Of a stretch of 64,000 nucleotides of DNA, positions 12,080 through 23,094 are shown one piece after another (positions within the stretch are counted from its first letter, which is position 1; each line of letters begins with the position of its first letter). Below the pieces are notes generated by a model that saw nothing but the letters and a program-made list of their open reading frames with translations, was not told the origin of the DNA and did not search any database. The DNA lies in NCBI GenBank assembly GCA_030159075.1, contig BROG01000462.1, forward strand, positions 124,001 to 188,000. The letters run 5' to 3'. The stretch comes from Atrina japonica. Taxonomy: Eukaryota > Mollusca > Bivalvia > Pterioida > Pinnidae. The translations under genes and the position numbers were made by a program.

Positions 12080-12103
12080 CAAATCAGCTAATGCCCCTTT
12101 AAC
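11695..12103. mobile_element. Fold-back element family G with (CA)n
   Basis: Full copy. The left end GAGGGCATTAGCTGTG and right end CAGCTAATGCCCCTTTAA are inverted complements. The arms continue as inverted complements (ATACAATAACAAATAAGAG on the left against TTTTTGTTATTTTATATAAG on the right). The centre carries GGTCAGATCCAGTG, the single-copy form of the sequence tandemly amplified at 44.3 kb. A (CA)n run sits in the right arm. Confidence 0.75.
12014..12079. repeat. (CA)n microsatellite
   Basis: About 33 CA units inside the right arm of the family G element. Confidence 0.97.
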
Positions 12104-12539
12104 CTATGTCATGTGTTATACATTATTTCAAAAAAAATCTCAAGATTGTTAAATATTTCATTATAGTGAGTATAAACTTGATTTTCTGTAAATTGTTTGA
12201 AATGAAAAAGATGACAATACATACATACATATACATACAATACATCTGGATAAAAGGCGAGATATTGACAGTTACAATTTTACCCAGAATTCATTTCTGT
12301 CAAATGTTCTGACCTCATTGTATAATTTCATGAAATTGAAATGTGTCATATTCACACATACAACAGTGATATCAAAATGATATAATATGTGATCATATTT
12401 GAATGGTAATCATTAATTAAAAAAGGAATGTATATATCATAAAATATTCTGTCAGGTTGGGAATATTGACAATGATTATACGTTTGATTGTTTTTTTTTT
12501 CCTGAAACATGTAGGTAATGTACACATTGAAAGTTTGGC
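12104..12539. other. No gene recognised
   Basis: AT-rich; nothing supported. Confidence 0.5.
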
Positions 12540-12735
12540 CCTGGTTTATTTTTGCCCTTGACTATTTCGCCCTTTTACAAAAATAAAAATATTGACCCTG
12601 TCTTCAATTCGCCCTAAATCACCATACTCACATGTATGACATGTATCTCCGTGCATCTATTATAAAGCTTGAAATTTTCGCGTTCATTTTAAATTCGTCC
12701 TCTATTATAACGGCGAAAAAGGCGAAAATTAAACA
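12540..12735. repeat. Interspersed repeat L, copy 2
   Basis: Homologous to 2395-2575 (CAATTCGCCCTAAATCACCA, GTATCTCCGTGC, AAGCTTGAAATTTTCG, ATTTTAAATTCGTCCTCT). Starts with repeated GCCCTxGxxTATTTxGCCC-like words. Confidence 0.6.
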
Positions 12736-13003
12736 GCATGAAAAATCTCTAGGTATATGATTTATTGTAGTGAAATAAAGTAGATCTGAAATAAAGTACG
12801 TAGAATTGGAATGGTTTTCATTGGTTACCAATGTCTGAATTTGAGGCTGTTGAAGATTTCAAATATAGATGTTGATATATCACAATTGAACGTCATGATC
12901 TATATCCGGGCCCTTCCCTACCATATCTAACGTTTGTGTGCTAATACTTGTTCCATTAGTAAAAGTTTGTGTTGCGCTTGTTGACCGACTAAAAGCACTA
13001 CTG
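12736..13003. other. No gene recognised
   Basis: Sequence between repeat L and the degenerate tandem repeat. I see no exon or repeat family in it. Confidence 0.5.
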
Positions 13004-13240
13004 AACGATCCTGACGGTCGTAGGCGATGTATCAACTCCATATCTAAATAATAAAAGAAAAGAGTGATTAAGTCATTTATCAATAATACTTCTGAATGAC
13101 CCTGACGGTCTTGAGCGATGTATCAACTCCATATCTGAATATCAAATGTAAAATAAACATGTGAATTAATATAACATTACCAACGAATGATCTTGAAATT
13201 TCTAGATGCTCAATCAATTAAATATCTGAATTAGAGTAGA
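13004..13240. repeat. Degenerate ~90-bp tandem repeat, about 2.5 copies
   Basis: CCTGACGGTCGTAGGCGATG then TATCAACTCCATATCT recurs as CCTGACGGTCTTGAGCGATG then TATCAACTCCATATCT about 87 bp later. A weaker third copy lies near 13190. Confidence 0.7.
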
Positions 13241-13813
13241 GAGTGAATTACACAAATACACATGCACACACAAACAAACACAATTACATACATACAGACA
13301 GACACACACACACCCATCCACCCCCCACCCCACCCCACATATATATATATATATAAAGCGGGCGAATTAAAATATAACATACAAAAACAGTATATTTGAA
13401 TTGTAAAAATATTTCAACTCTATTTACAACTTAATGTTTGATGGAAGTATTTCATTCGAATCTATGGTAGTTTTACAGTTTACAACTATATACGGTGACA
13501 AACTTTTAAGTTATGACGTCACAATTAAATGACCCGTCATACACTTATGTAATTATAAGATCACAATCGAATGACCTCAAAAGAGCACATGAATAGCCAT
13601 GTGCCTGACCCTTTGCTAAAGGTCAATGTAGTCCTATAGAGCTCTTGTTTATACCGCTACTTCACTATAATGTGTTTTTGATAGTAGACTTCGTATAAAT
13701 CAAGATGTAGAGTCAATAGATGATACCTGACGACATGAAATATATTTTTGACCCAGGTACTGGATGACGTATGTTTTGCACACACTTGTGATATAGTTTT
13801 ACCGTATTGTTTT
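13241..13813. other. Simple sequence and unrecognised DNA
   Basis: CA-rich and C-rich simple sequence at about 13255-13335, then (AT)n at 13339-13354, then unrecognised AT-rich DNA. Confidence 0.5.
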
Positions 13814-14012
13814 TCAGTGGTGGCAGTCCGTTTAAATGGTGGAGGAGAGAACCAAGTTACAACAAAGAGATCGCCAGTCTTCCGCTAGTAAACTGGCAAC
13901 CTTTCTCACAAAAATAAGTTTAGGTTCCAGCGGGGCTCGAACCTGCGCTGACCAGATGTGAGAGACTTCGTGATTCAAAAAGTGATGCTCTAACCACTCG
14001 ACCACGGAGCTC
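13814..14012 (-). mobile_element. tRNA-derived SINE, minus strand
   Basis: Read on the minus strand, the head has a tRNA-like A box TGGTCGAGTGGTTAGAGC and B box GGTTCGAGCCC, the internal RNA polymerase III promoter. Downstream is a shared body (GGCGATCTCTT, CTCTCCTCCACCAT, GGACTGCCACCAC). The same body occurs at 55.9 kb and, in part, at 25.7 and 58.4 kb. It resembles the tRNA-headed SINEs widespread in molluscs; the exact family is not assigned. Confidence 0.75.
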
Positions 14013-14316
14013 TTTACTAGTTCCAGACTGTCTAATCCTGGGATGAAACAGCTTTTATTATGGCGTAACCACAGTCAAATCTGTTGATTTAAGAGTGCTG
14101 CCATGCTTAATGCAGTACAGACAATACCAAATCATGTACAAGTTATAAACACGAGCAAGGAAATAAATAAATCTGTAATTATGGTATGGGATGTATAAAA
14201 TCTCATCCACTCCAATCCAGGTTGAAGGAAGGATGAAAATTCTAAACCATTATAGGAAAAATTTTCAACATACCACGCCTTAACTATTCATTAATAGAAT
14301 GAACGCCTACCTGGCG

Positions 14317-14436
14317 GGTATGACAAAGGGGTCTCGGTCCGAGATTAAGATTCTTGAATGACAAACCCAAGGCTTGTCAAGAGTTTTTGTAATTTATGAA
14401 TCTTATCCCGATGATTGAGATTCCTTTGTCATACCT
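14317..14436. repeat. Imperfect hairpin, ~42-bp arms
   Basis: The left arm GGTATGACAAAGGGGTCTCG plus GATTAAGATTCTTGAAT pairs imperfectly with ATGAATCTTATCCCGATGAT plus GAGATTCCTTTGTCATACC. The loop is about 38 bases. It may be a fold-back element sliver or a small-RNA hairpin. Confidence 0.55.
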
Positions 14437-14670
14437 TCATGATAGGGGTTGATTATTTTTCTTCCATGTCTATGTAGAATTACGCAGATCTATGTCTAGT
14501 CTTCATAATTATGCTCTGCATTCTACAAGCCACAGATATTCTACGTCATAAATGGTATTGTGACGTCATATCGCGTGCAGCTTGTTAATACACTTGGGTT
14601 TGTCATGGAAATCAATCCCCGTATAAAAGAGGGGATAATATGTGAATCATGAAAGACAAAATTAATTAGT

Positions 14671-14800
14671 TTCCATGGCACCTGATCCCACATCTTGGTT
14701 TCCAGAGGTCTGTATTTGTCCATTTTTACCGGATTTGTATCTATATCCTGGACATTCTATTGATTTATATTTTGGTATCTGAGATTTTTATATTTCTATG
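14671..14800 (+). mobile_element. Retroelement A 3' tail fragment
   Basis: Only the last ~130 bp of the A-type tail: CCATGGCACCTGATCCCACA, CTTGGTTTCCAGAGGTC, TTTTTACCGGATTTGTATC, CCTGGACATTCTATTGATTT. Confidence 0.85.
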
Positions 14801-15369
14801 AAACAGGAAATGAAATGTGAAGCCAGTTAAATACCGGTTTCAGTGACTGATTCTAAAGGCCATAACATTTTGTTACCATATTTTCAAAATGAAAAATAAA
14901 ACAATTCCAGGGACTTCATGAGCCATTGTTACTTGTATTTATGTTAAATGTTAACCTTCTAAGCATTCTCTATTTCAATGTCATGGCAATCTATTTTTCC
15001 AGATTCCCTAGAGAGCTTCATTAATCCCTATCCCCTGACTCCACAATCTATCATAGAAAATAAATGATGCAATAATGATACAGACGTTCTTTGAATATGT
15101 TTCAGCAGAAAAGTATTATCGCTAAACTGATTTGCATTATTTTTCTTACATCAAAATATTGACATAAAAAGCGAATTACAACAATACTTCAATCGTGTAA
15201 TTGATTGATCTGTATTTGAATGTTTCATCTCAAAATTTGCAAAATATCACCTGAATTAGTCAACGAAATAATTTCAAATGGCATGTAAGTCCGTGTAATA
15301 TAATTCGCTTTAAATTATATAGTTACCTCAGAGAGATATCTAGTTGTTTATAACGCATATGTCGCAATA
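14801..15369. other. No gene recognised
   Basis: Nothing supported. Confidence 0.5.
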
Positions 15370-15494
15370 CCTACCTACCTACCTACCTACCTACATACAT
15401 ACAAACAGAACCACACACACACACACACACATACACACACACACAGACACACAGAGACACACACAGAGACACAGACACACACACACACACACAC
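15370..15494. repeat. (CTAC)n and imperfect (CA)n microsatellite
   Basis: CTAC units, then CATA, then CA runs interrupted by CAGA words. Confidence 0.9.
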
Positions 15495-15904
15495 AAGTCA
15501 GTTCGGGATAAAGGCTATTTGTTAATATCATCGATAAAACCATATTTTCATACACTTTGATTTTCTTTTCGCATGACGTTTTCATAATTCCTGCAGACAG
15601 CATTATAAATTTCTGTTGTATTCCATTGGATCAGTTGACATGCAAGCTTAAATTGTTTAACTTAACTGCGAAAAGGTCCTTTATAAAAATGGATTCTTTG
15701 CGATTGTGTTAAAGTAATCCACAGATACTTTCCTGTAAAATTAAACAGCAAGAGGGATCAAACAGAAACTTAAAACACATTCTATTTTATCCTATAAAAA
15801 TAAACGATTGTGCATGTCTAGGATTGTTCCGCTGTGATTTGGAATGTTGTACCTAACACCGTCTGAATCACAAGGATCCTGGTGAAATCGTGAGATTAAT
15901 TTAT
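15495..15904. other. No gene recognised
   Basis: Nothing supported. Confidence 0.5.
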
Positions 15905-16014
15905 TGGAATATGGTATGTGTATGCCTGTGTAAGCGTTAATTTGTTATTGTACATCAGGTAAAAGTAGAAAAAATCGAAATTGTTTTGGTTAACACTGCT
16001 AATTCCCCTTTACA
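15905..16014. mobile_element. Fold-back element family G, right-end fragment
   Basis: GTGTATGCCTGTG, TTTGTTATTGTACATCAG and a degraded end CTGCTAATTCCCCTTTA. Confidence 0.6.
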
Positions 16015-16844
16015 ACAAAATTGAAACGACAATCGGCGCTTATGAGACTTAAAGTCATATTTATGGATGAAATGAGGACTCACTCACATACCGTTCTGTG
16101 TAACCTTTCAAGGACACGTTCATATGGTATTCTGGGTGATATGTTTACGTTATAAATTCATGTAGCATTACATTTTCACCAGTCGTTAGGAAATATTAAA
16201 AGCAATATAAATTTGCATAAATGCATACAAATTAGACGACTTATAAATTAACTAAACAGATTAAGACTGGGGAATGTTTTGATCGCTTACGGGGCTTTTT
16301 TGTGAAAGCAAAAGAACGATTTTCATGTAATAAATAAAGGTTTCAGTTTACTGATTGTCAAAATACTCCTAAAAAGAATATGGTTATCAAATTTCTTGAC
16401 TCGGAAAAGAATGTATTTTGTAATGTCAACCATTCTTCTGAAGCGATCGAACGAAGCCATACGTGTCTATAAAGATTGAACGATTGAAGGAGCAAGGGCA
16501 TCAAATATACTGTACGTGTATTTATTTTTGTGGTATTCTAATATTAGCGTCTTTAGCGTTAAAATCGTTGCGCTATTTCTAATGCACCATAAACGTTCTC
16601 CATCCTGTCATTTTGCATACATGACAAAACTAATAGAATATACTACAAAATAACATCTGCCGTGTACATAGTTTAGTGTTTGCAATTATGATTATGAATA
16701 TAGTCTGTGGTGCGCGAACTCAAGATATTGCGCAAATATGTATACATCACCTCAGAGTGCTAAAATATGAATACGCTAATTTGAATACGATATAGTATAT
16801 CAAATGGCTTTTTTAACACAGAGATCAATGTGTAGTCAGATTTT
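16015..16844. other. No gene recognised
   Basis: Nothing supported. Confidence 0.5.
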
Positions 16845-17250
16845 AGATGCCACCATAAACTGGATATCTCTAAATCTTCCCATATTTTCACCCTAAATGT
16901 CAGCAAATTCTAGTGTCTGTACGAGTTGTCAACTTTTCGATTTACATGCCAACATAAACTCAATGTAGTTAAAACTTGTCAAATTCTCGATTTAAATGCC
17001 AGCATAAACTCGAATGCTTTTAAGACTTGTCAAATTTTTGCCTTAAATGCCAGGATATTCCTTATGTCTGCAAGACTTTTCAGATTTGCGATTTGCATGC
17101 CAGCATAAACTCGATGTCGTTTAAATTTCTTTTCATATTCTCGCTTTAAATGCCAGCATAAAATCAACTTAAACTCCAGTCTTTATTACGTCAAATTTTC
17201 ATCTTAAATGCTAGCTTAAACTCAATTCATTTATAACTTGTCAGATTTTT
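16845..17250. repeat. Diverged ~58-bp minisatellite, about 7 units
   Basis: Repeating pattern AAATGCCAGCATAAACTCGA, GT..TTAAAACTTGTCAAATTT, TCG.TTT. Units are strongly diverged, indicating an old array. Confidence 0.75.
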
Positions 17251-17836
17251 GGCTTGTTTCTTAAAATTCTTATATCCTCTTAACCACGCAGCGAATCCAT
17301 TTTTGACATTTGTAAACACGGCAGCATTAATACATGAACGAAAAAAGAAATTGACAAGGGATGAAGAATAGATTTCAGACTATTATGTCACGTACTGTTA
17401 TCCTCACGTACATTTTATCCTGTATTACTGCAATGAAGACCTACGTTTGTTGATCTAATAAAATAATCAATGTCGATGAAAAATCAACCCTTTGTCCTGG
17501 TAATACCTCAAACTTAGTTTGCAGTGTCATTTACATGTCTAATCAAATAAAGTGTTCACTTATTGCTGGGTAAAGTACATGCGGAAATCACAAGACCAAT
17601 TTTCTGTAAACAGCGTGTTTAGGATGTAAATATCTGTACATTCATCATATTCACGTTTTATTTTATCTTTATGTAGATACATTTTACGTTACTGATGTTC
17701 TATAAAGTCATTGACATTCATTTTCAGGAGTTATAGCCTATCAATTGAAAAGAAACCATAAAACTGTCAAAATTCGTTCAAGAAGCAGAGATTCAAATGT
17801 AAAGTGCAGATCAACGCTATTCACACTGAGATCTAT
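17251..17836. other. No gene recognised
   Basis: Nothing supported. Confidence 0.5.
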
Positions 17837-17878
17837 CGGTCTATCTATCTATCGGTTTATCTGTCTGTCTGTCTGTCC

Positions 17879-17928
<50 letters not shown>

Positions 17929-17964
17929 ACATGCATGCATGCATGCATACATACATACTTACAT

Positions 17965-17998
<34 letters not shown>

Positions 17999-18062
17999 CT
18001 ACACACACATACATACATACATACATACATACATACATACATACATACATACATACATACAT
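17837..18062. repeat. Compound tetranucleotide/CA microsatellite
   Basis: In order: (TCTA)n with TCTG variants, (TGCA)n, (CATA)n, (CA)n, then (CATA)n again. Confidence 0.97.
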
Positions 18063-18200
18063 AGTGGAACCCGGATGTATTGAAATGGATGGGATATTGA
18101 TTTTTCTGTCAAATAAACGGTTTCAAAGTAACACCATTATAATAGTAATAAAACAACTTGACGGGAAAATAAAAATCCTTTCGAATAAAGCGGATATTCA

Positions 18201-18493
18201 ATTTGTTTGTTTGTTTGTTTGTTTATTGTTGTTTAACGTCCCACTCAAGCAACTTTCACTCATATGGAACGTCACCAAATGCCGGTGAAGGGCTTCAAAT
18301 TTGGCCTATGCTCGGCACTTACGGACATTGAGCAGTGAGGGTTCTTTAACGTGCAACATCTACTGCGACACGGGACTTCGAGTTTTACTGTCTCATCCGA
18401 AGGACAGGAAACCAACCTGCCGCCGGCTGGACTCGACCTCACGACCTTACGATCAAGAGTCGAGCGCGCTAACGACTGAGCCAGGCCGGCTCT
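18201..18493 (-). mobile_element. tRNA-derived SINE, second family, minus strand
   Basis: The minus-strand head AGCCGGCCTGGCTCAGTCGT contains the A box TGGCTCAGTCGTTAGCG; the B box is GGTCGAGTCC. The body has CACGTTAAAGAACCCTCAC and GGCATTTGGTGACGTTCC. The 3' end is an (AAAC)n tail, seen on the plus strand as TTTG repeats at the low-coordinate side. It looks full length. The body matches a SINE type familiar from molluscan genomes (recognition from memory; family name not assigned). Confidence 0.8.
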
Positions 18494-18620
18494 CGGATAT
18501 TCAATGTAACAGGATCCAATTTAACAGACTTCGACTGTAATACATGGTGATTATCATGGTATTGATTTTGATAATAATGAAAACGACGACGATGATGAAG
18601 GGTTGAAGGGATGCAAATTT

Positions 18621-19096
18621 TGGCACGCAAAAATTACATTAATGAGCTAAACCTAGTTCTTCTCAGATAAACTTAATTTTTCTCCAGTTTAACCTTGTTT
18701 TTCTCAATTAAACAGTTTTTCTCCAAATTATTTGGGTTACTAGTTAAACCTAATTTTTCCACTTAATGTGTGTTACTAGTTAAGCCTATTTTTTCTCCAG
18801 TTAATCCTAATGTTTCTCGTAACCCAGATTAAGTAGAGAAAAAACTAAGTGTAACTGAGAAAAACAAGGTTTAACTGAGCGAAATTCTCATTAATGTTAT
18901 TGTGGCGTACTTAAACCTAGTTTTTCTAAGTTAAACTAATTTTTCTCGAGAAAAAAATGGTTTAATTCATTTTTGTGATTTTGTTAAACCTAGTTGTTCT
19001 CCAGTTGAATTGGGTTGCTTCGAAAAAATCTAGGTCTAGCTGGAGAAAACTGGGTTTAACTGAAAAAAACTAGGTTTAACTCATTTATGTGATTTT
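18621..19096. mobile_element. Palindromic word-repeat element (family C), single unit
   Basis: Ends GGCACGCAAAAATTACATTA and TTATGTGATTTTGGCGTG are inverted complements. The interior is made of GTTAAACCTAGTTTTTCTC-type words in both orientations. About 475 bp, half the size of the 5.0 kb copy. Confidence 0.75.
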
Positions 19097-19118
19097 GGCG
19101 TGTCATAGCAATTTAATT

Positions 19119-19145
19119 GATGATGATGAAGATGATGATGATGAC

Positions 19146-19177
<32 letters not shown>
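19119..19177. repeat. (GAT)n microsatellite
   Basis: Imperfect GAT repeat lying 30-90 bp past the receptor stop codon, so possibly in its 3' UTR. Confidence 0.95.
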
Positions 19178-19179
<2 letters not shown>

Positions 19180-19207
19180 ATGGAGATAATTGTGACAGTT
19201 GTAATAA

Positions 19208-20120
19208 CTATAAATAAACTTTACCTCCGCCATCTAATTGTGTCGTGGTTGCCGTCCTACAGGTGGCGTAATAATTGTTTTGTTTATGATTCTGTGTAAG
19301 CATGACGGATTTTGAGCTCATTATGGATTGTCGGACGTTACTTTCTGGATGAAGAATGATTATATAAAGCTTCGGCGTAAACATGCACACCAGTCCTACG
19401 GTAGCACTTAAACTGATAGAGAAACACATCGTTGCTATTCTTATCTGAATGTTGTTTTCTGTACTAAAATATATAGTTACAAATGCTAGCCATATTATAC
19501 ACGTAGTATACATTGTAAATCCAATGTATTTTGATTCATTGAAAGCTTCTGGTATATTTCTGGTAGCAATAGCATAAAATGTACAAATGACCACAAGAAC
19601 TATTGGATACGTAAATCCGACCATGTACCATGCTCCCACGGCATCCTTACAAACTAATTGATGGTCATCAATATTTGCATAGTATGGAACTGCCATCGGT
19701 GGCTGTAGAAGTAACCACAGTGTACCAACTGCGATCTGAAAAGCCACCAGACCTCCGCAGATAACAAGCTGCGAATTAGGGCTGATAAATTTTGGTCTCC
19801 TTGTTGTTCTTTTGCCTGCCCTAAATATTCTTGAAATGCGGTCTGTTTTAGTCAAAATGGCGGAATATACAATAGAAAAACACAATCCAATGCAGAATTT
19901 TTGAGCACCACATGTAAACTGGGTTGGTTTTGATACTAGTATGAACGTCATTGCGTAACAAAGGAATATTCCTATCAAAAGAACAAAACTCAATTCTCGA
20001 CCTGACGCCTTCACCACTGGTGTACGATTGTATCGCAAGAAGATTAATATAACGAAAGTCGTCGATACTATTCCAATACTAGCAAACGTCATGGCTGCTA
20101 CTGCAATTGGGTCTGTATAT
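19208..20120 (-). CDS. mGluR-like receptor, seven-transmembrane (7tm_3) and C-tail exon
   Basis: One exon encodes the whole class C seven-helix domain, about 303 residues, ending at a TAG at 19208-19210. Landmarks in order: helix 1 after YTDPIAVAAM; loop RYNRTPVVKASGRELS; helix 2-3 with GIFLCYAMTF and the ECL cysteine in FTCGAQKFC; loop 2 TDRISRIFRAGKRTTRRPKF; ECL2 cysteine LVCKDA, partner of the helix-3 cysteine; loop 3 RNIPEAFNESKYIGFTMY, which in mGluRs contacts G protein; helix 6 TTCIIWLAF; helix 7 GLVCMFTPKLYIIILHPESN. The tail is short (about 40 residues) and rich in S, T, N and Q. Acceptor TTCACAG. A near-consensus donor (GAG followed by GTAAAGT) lies 17 bases before the stop, so a longer spliced tail is possible. 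Confidence 0.95.
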
Positions 20121-21853
20121 CTGTGAAATACATACATTACTTTGTTAAAGACATAAAGGCCGTCATATTACATAGATATATACATTGCATTTAAAAGTTG
20201 AACATGTAATGTTGCTATTGCAAATAATGAACTAAATACTCCGAATATCAAAATTCATACTATCCTCCTAAAAATACAAATGTTAATCGCCCATTATTTA
20301 CATTACATATATAGATTTATTTCCGCAAATACTACATAAAAACGTCTTTTATCTCAACCCAGGATTTTTAAAAACATTTATTTGCATAAATCGTCGAATA
20401 TTTGAAACTTTTGATACAATAAAAAGAAAGTCCATTATGACAGCTTGTATACCTGTTAAGGATCAGAATTACAAATGAGAGAATTTATACAGTAACTTCT
20501 TTTTGTTTTTTTAAAAAGGTGAATCAAAATGATGTGTCAGTGTATTTCTAAAATCGATATTTTAAAGATACCGCTGATAATTGAATGATACTAGTGTGGC
20601 AGGCACATTGACTGAAATCTAGATCGAGAAGCAAAACAAGTGACAGAACAGCTCCCTGATTGGCCATGATAAACAATGGAATTATGTATAGGCCATTTTA
20701 AAAGTACTTAAAATCGTACAAATCAAGAACTTTGGATGTAAAGTGTACTGTAAACATCTGAGTCAGCTGTTGATCTGAAGTAACTTGGTAGTCCAAAATC
20801 ACATTATTGAACTAACCCTAATTTTTCTGCAGTGAATATGAGATATTGAGGAAAACTAGGTTTAGATATTTCAGACATAATACCAAATTTATTATGCACA
20901 AACGATCGTTTCTGTCAACTAAAGTTGACTAAATTGAGCTACAATTTACAATAGCTTTTCTACCATACAAGACCAAATAATGAATCTAAATGCATAGCCA
21001 AATCCGTCTAAGAGTAACCACTCTAAAACAATGACTATCTTAGCATATAAAAAAAAACGATTTTAATGGAAAATTAGGTTCATCTCATGTGATTGAGGTA
21101 CAAAAAATTGTATCGAATGTGGAATACGAATTGATGTGCGCATGCCTATAGTTCCTTTCGTGTGTATGTTTTGTCAATGTTGGAGGGACCATGTTGTCCC
21201 TGAAAAAAAATACAATTGTAATAATTTTTTATACCACTCTTTTAGTAGGAGTGAGAAGAACAAACATGGCGAACGAATGATATTGCATTTATTGATCGTC
21301 GTCATGATCGAATTCAGTTTTTGTTCTCCATCCTGTTCTTGTTGATTTTAGGGGGATCTAATGAAAACGCGTTCTTACACTGACCACTCTAGAGTCACCG
21401 AATTATTTTCGCTAAATGAAAGGAGTTCTATTGAGTGAATGTGAAAATGTATCATTTTCAATAACGTAAATACGTTTTTTGTTCTCCTTGGTATATGCCG
21501 CACGTAGATAATAAAAAGTAGCATCACAATGTCATAATCCAGAGGTAAAGCTTGGATATGTGTTTTGAACCTATGTCAATTCATTGTATATTATTTAACG
21601 AGTCGCGTGAAGTGGTATCTAAGCTTTAGGTTTAATTCTGGAGACCGTTGGCAATGTATATTCTAAACCTACAGCACAGTGTCTAGATATGAACCGAGGC
21701 AAGAAAAAAAACCAGATTTACTTTCAAAGTGTATTCATGTCATATGCAGTTCTATTTGGTCCTGATTTTTAAATAAATGTTATTTACGTCTCATTATCTC
21801 GTCACAAAATTTTGGATGGCGATGGAAAAAATCTTAATGCTGATTTTGTTTAC
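20121..21853. other. Receptor intron: repeat fragments
   Basis: Contains a family C fragment (about 20785-20865: CCAAAATCACATTATTGAAC, GGAAAACTAGGTTTAG) and a family D copy. The rest is unrecognised. Confidence 0.6.
20877..21055 (+). mobile_element. Family D element, partial
   Basis: ACATAATACCAAATTTATTA, ACGATCGTTTCTGTCAACTA, GTCTAAGAGTAACCACTCTA, ACTATCTTAGCATAT. Confidence 0.75.
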
Positions 21854-22092
21854 CGTAAATATACAATTGGTATTTTAATACATTCTCTCCTGTCAAGACT
21901 TGGTAAGGTACCCATCGGACAATTAACGCATTCAAAGAGAGTTGGAAGGTACTGGTATCCATGACACGGAGAGCAAGTCCAGCAACAAGCTGAGTGATCA
22001 ATAATTTGTCGTGCTTCGCCCTGTCGACAAGGTTTACTACAAACTGATTCAGGATGCTTTCTCTCATTCCATCTATATTGTAAATCTTTCAT
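21854..22092 (-). CDS. mGluR-like receptor, cysteine-rich linker (NCD3G) exon
   Basis: About 79 residues forming the cysteine-rich domain that transmits ligand closure to the helices. Landmarks are SVCSKPCRQGE, ACCWTCSPCHGYQY, CVNCPMGTLP and the last cysteine in RRECIKIP. The NCD3G pattern (SVCSxPCxxG...CCWxCxPCxxxxY...CxxCpxGxxPxxxxxxC) is complete with nine cysteines. The acceptor is TTTTTAG. The donor GTAAAC splits an arginine codon in phase 2, which completes as CGA with the first base of the 7TM exon. Confidence 0.95.
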
Positions 22093-22173
22093 CTAAAAAG
22101 AAACAATCAGATATAAGAATGTATATCATAAACCACCAAAGTTAAAGTTTTGGAAGAAAACCAGGCAAAACAA

Positions 22174-22395
22174 ATTCTCAAGACGATCGTTTCTGTCAAT
22201 TAAACTTTATCAGTTTAACTCCAATTTACAATAGTAGTACATTTTCAAAAGAGAAAATGGTATCGTACAACGTCAAATAATAAATCTAAATGCATAGTCT
22301 ATAAAATAGTAACCACTGTAATAAGATGATTATGTTTATTTAAACGGATTTAAAATTTATATAGTGCTAGCAGTGTGAAATATTACTGCAGTACC
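22174..22395 (+). mobile_element. Family D element, partial
   Basis: TCAAGACGATCGTTTCTGTC, TTATCAGTTTAACTCCAATT, AGTAACCACTGTAATAAGAT, GTGTGAAATATTACTGCAG. Lies in a receptor intron. Confidence 0.75.
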
Positions 22396-22678
22396 TATAT
22401 TTATTCTGTATGCAACACAATATTAATTGAATGGGTACAATATAATGTCAGCATTAAATTAAAAGGTTTGTTTTTAGAAATACTACTAAAACAGCCGGAG
22501 TTCCGATATTAAAACTATATATTTCCCATTCTGTCAGACGATTTCAGTTTGAATACATTAGTTTTGGGAAATAATAAGAACTTGACACTCGTGATTTTTG
22601 AATTACAGTAAGTTAATACAGGTTCTTTATAAGATAAAGATGACGATATATCATAACCAAACGGCTTTGTATACAAAC

Positions 22679-22818
22679 TTCAGTCAGTTGCCCGTCTATA
22701 AAGAATCCAACAGTGTCCCATTCATACTCGTTATTTCCATTCCTTCGGAAATTTAGGATACGATATCTTGCCGGTCCATCGCCATTTTGCAAAAATTGAA
22801 ACTGCTGGCCTGATAATC
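22679..22818 (-). CDS. mGluR-like receptor, last ligand-binding domain exon
   Basis: Encodes LSGQQFQFLQNGDGPARY, RILNFRR, then YEWDTVGFFIDGQLTE. This corresponds to the closing beta-hairpin of the Venus-flytrap domain (GxxVxFdxxGDxPGRYdI...VGxW), linking it to the cysteine-rich linker. The length of 140 bp gives 46 codons plus two bases. The acceptor TTACAG is good. The donor GTTTGT is weak: both the length and the frame into the next exon support it, but a different donor nearby is possible. Confidence 0.87.
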
Positions 22819-23094
22819 CTGTAACAAGATTTGATTTTGTAAGAAATCACATGAAATATATTAATATGGAATCCTTACATACATGGCCATATGATGTATC
22901 TAGTTTACTCAGTCGTGCTCCCATTTAGAGAGTAAATCATTGCATGCGTTCTGTATAACGCAAGGCATGAAAACGCATAGAATCTAAGAATAGTAATCTA
23001 ATTTTCACTAGATGAGATCTTGAGTTACCTGTTCGATAAAAGTTACTGTGTTGTTGGTACCCTTTGTGATGAAGATCTATTCCTAAGATATTTT

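Noticed and set aside
13814..14012. Functional tRNA gene
   Set aside because: A and B boxes are present but there is no cloverleaf with an anticodon stem. The segment continues into a shared SINE body.
17745..18288. Overlapping frames rich in Tyr, Ile, His and Thr
   Set aside because: Translation of a compound tetranucleotide microsatellite.
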